A DNA stretch of 7,109 bases from DATDDB01 sp036524005. GTDB taxonomy: Bacteria; Pseudomonadota; Gammaproteobacteria; Burkholderiales; Gallionellaceae. Shown here piece by piece: positions 5,898 through 7,109 of this stretch. Position numbers and translations under genes: made by a program. The first letter of the stretch is position 1. Each line of letters begins with the position of its first letter. Under the pieces are notes generated by a model, which was given only the letters and a program-made list of their open reading frames with translations, had not been told where the DNA came from and ran no database searches. The DNA is taken from positions 1 through 7,109 of the forward strand of contig DATDDB010000081.1 in assembly GCA_036524005.1 (NCBI GenBank), written 5' to 3'.

Positions 5898-7010
5898 TCA
5901 TACACGCTCCGGCACCACCTCATACTCCACGCACGGATCGAGCGACAACGCCAGGCCCTGCGCCATATGCATCAGCGCTGCCTCGCCCTGCCCCTCCAGG
6001 CATTTTGCCTCAATCGCAAACGTGCCGCGCGGATGGAAGTTCCATTCCGTGGGCGCCACCACGGCGTAATCCGCAATCGCGCCATGTTCCACGCGGGCGC
6101 GGTGCAACAGCACGCCGCGCGCCGTTTCCGCCCGCGCCACACCGGCATCAGGGCCGCAGGGCACGGCATCTACCCAGTCCTGCGCCCGCCCCGCTTCGCC
6201 GCTGGCCCATTGCGCCAGCTCGACCAGCCGCGCCAGCAGTCTGGCCTCAACCCTGCGCCCATCCGCGAGCAAGGGCGCAACCAGGCTATTTCCATGCTGA
6301 CGCGCCAGCGCGCCGGTTTCACGCGGCTCGCCGCGCCAGGCGGGGAGCTTGCAGAATTCCAGCGTGCCGACTTCCTTAAGACCGGCCAAATATCCAGCCC
6401 AATCCTGCGCGACAGTGCCAGGCAGGAATGGCGCATTTGATCTGCCCGCCAACGGCATTTTTTCCAGGCGGCGCAGCAGCCTTGCCCCCAGCGACGGCGA
6501 TTCATCGCGCCAGGCTGCAAACGCATGCAAGTCCAAAGCCAGCCAATCCTGCGCAGGCATGCCGAGCAGAGGGAGCATGGCCGTTTGCAGCGCGGCCGCG
6601 TGCGCCTCGTCATTGCTTGCCGTCAGGCAGTGCATGCGGCAGCTGGCGTATTCCGCTTCGAGCCGGTCCATTCCGAAATATTGCGGCCAATCCAGCATCA
6701 GGCGCCACAGATGTTCGGTGGAGGCTTCGCGCCGTATTGCACCAGCCCAGCGCGCCAGTTGCGCCTCGTCCGCCACTGCGCCCGTTGCCGCCAAGAGCGC
6801 GGCTTGCGCCGCCACGCCCTGCGCGCCGCCGCACAGGCTGAAGATCAAGGGTGCCAGGTGCACTGCCTGCTGCGGCGTTTTTCCCTTGAGCAAGAACGCC
6901 GCCTGCGGGCGCGTGGAAACAATCTCCACGCCGGCCACGCGCCCCTGCGCAAGCCGCAGGTTCAGGGTCAGCTTGCCGCGCAGCGAGAACTCATTCACTG
7001 AAGGATTCAC
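5898..7010 (-). CDS. hupK: HupK/HoxV-like [NiFe]-hydrogenase maturation protein (large-subunit homologue)
   Basis: This 370-aa protein resembles HupK/HoxV, a degenerate relative of the [NiFe]-hydrogenase large subunit. The N-terminus (NEFSLRGKLTLNLRLAQGRV) is typical of the family. The first metal-binding motif is reduced to one cysteine (FSLCGGAQG, C60), and the C-terminal motif keeps DPC (358-360) but has Tyr where the catalytic subunit has the last Cys. In Ralstonia eutropha, HoxV is reported to be a scaffold for assembling the Fe(CN)2CO unit before transfer to the large subunit. HupK proteins accompany O2-tolerant uptake or membrane-bound hydrogenases. The start is GTG at 7010, with GGAG 8 nt upstream, overlapping the preceding stop by 4 nt (GTGA). 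A second in-frame GTG at 6998 is possible. The gene converges with the dodecin gene across 102 nt. Family call is strong; the exact symbol (hupK versus hoxV) depends on the hydrogenase type outside the window. Confidence 0.9.
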   Translation of the reverse strand: MNPSVNEFSLRGKLTLNLRLAQGRVAGVEIVSTRPQAAFLLKGKTPQQAVHLAPLIFSLCGGAQGVAAQAALLAATGAVADEAQLARWAGAIRREASTEHLWRLMLDWPQYFGMDRLEAEYASCRMHCLTASNDEAHAAALQTAMLPLLGMPAQDWLALDLHAFAAWRDESPSLGARLLRRLEKMPLAGRSNAPFLPGTVAQDWAGYLAGLKEVGTLEFCKLPAWRGEPRETGALARQHGNSLVAPLLADGRRVEARLLARLVELAQWASGEAGRAQDWVDAVPCGPDAGVARAETARGVLLHRARVEHGAIADYAVVAPTEWNFHPRGTFAIEAKCLEGQGEAALMHMAQGLALSLDPCVEYEVVPERV

Positions 7011-7109
7011 TCGGGCGGCTCCATGCGCGCGATCAGCTCGTCGTATAGCGCCCAGGCTTCATGGGCATCCTGTTCGCTCACCTTCATCTGGGCATAGCCG
7101 GTATGCACC
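7007..7109 (-). CDS. Partial upstream gene, C-terminal 33 codons, probable hydrogenase accessory protein
   Basis: Only the end of this gene is inside the window, reading VHTGYAQMKVSEQDAHEAWALYDELIARMEPPE then TGA at 7009-7007. An open frame runs to the right edge and its stop overlaps the GTG start of the hupK-like gene by 4 nt, a clear sign of translational coupling. In known clusters the gene before hupK/hoxV is hupJ/hoxT (HybE-type chaperone). The pattern of a hydrophobic/aromatic stretch followed by an Ala-rich amphipathic helix is compatible with the end of that family. Too little sequence remains to assign it. Confidence 0.6.
   Translation of the reverse strand, partial: VHTGYAQMKVSEQDAHEAWALYDELIARMEPPE

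Noticed and set aside
5843..6379. Plus-strand frame rich in Pro, Arg and Ala opposite the hupK-like gene
   Set aside because: Composition is typical of an antisense frame in GC-rich DNA, and the minus-strand gene has family motifs at both ends.

Overview
The window is GC-rich with dense, proteobacterial-style coding. The gene families (HupK-type hydrogenase maturation protein, MglA-like GTPase, roadblock/LC7 proteins, dodecin-like protein) suggest a chemolithotrophic or microaerophilic betaproteobacterium, for example in the Gallionellaceae/Nitrosomonadales range. That placement is an inference from gene content and composition; no rRNA or other taxonomic marker is present.

Plus strand, 87-5369: six genes run in one direction. 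(1) A 215-aa protein of unknown function with a possible C-terminal winged-helix region. (2) A small MglA-like Ras-superfamily GTPase. (3) A 480-aa fusion of a soluble ABC-type ATPase domain to a dual-specificity (Cys-based) protein phosphatase. (4, 5) Two 134-aa roadblock/LC7-type proteins. (6) A 531-aa chimera of a plant-type [2Fe-2S] ferredoxin domain, an FAD/NAD(P)H ferredoxin-reductase module, a group I (HbN-like) truncated haemoglobin, and a C-terminal four-cysteine, zinc-ribbon-like tail. The first three genes are tightly packed (gaps of 3 and 18 nt). A hairpin and a perfect TATAAT box between the two roadblock genes suggest the cluster is read as at least two overlapping units.

Plus strand, 5370-5795: a 210-nt spacer holds two tandem TTCC/GGAA inverted repeats. 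It is followed by a 71-aa dodecin-family gene that lacks the usual flavin-contacting residues.

Minus strand, 5898-7109: a convergent hydrogenase maturation unit ends here. The complete gene is a HupK/HoxV-like [NiFe]-hydrogenase large-subunit homologue. A 4-nt overlapping upstream gene enters from the right edge.

Working model (inference): a GTPase switch with roadblock partners, an ATPase-phosphatase and a probable DNA-binding or adaptor protein forms a cytoplasmic signalling module. The haem/flavin/Fe-S chimera would supply O2/NO chemistry or redox sensing to it, or protect against NO/O2. Its position beside hydrogenase maturation genes suggests a link to hydrogen metabolism, though adjacency on opposite strands is weak evidence. 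I know of no described system with this exact gene set, and I could not search for one.
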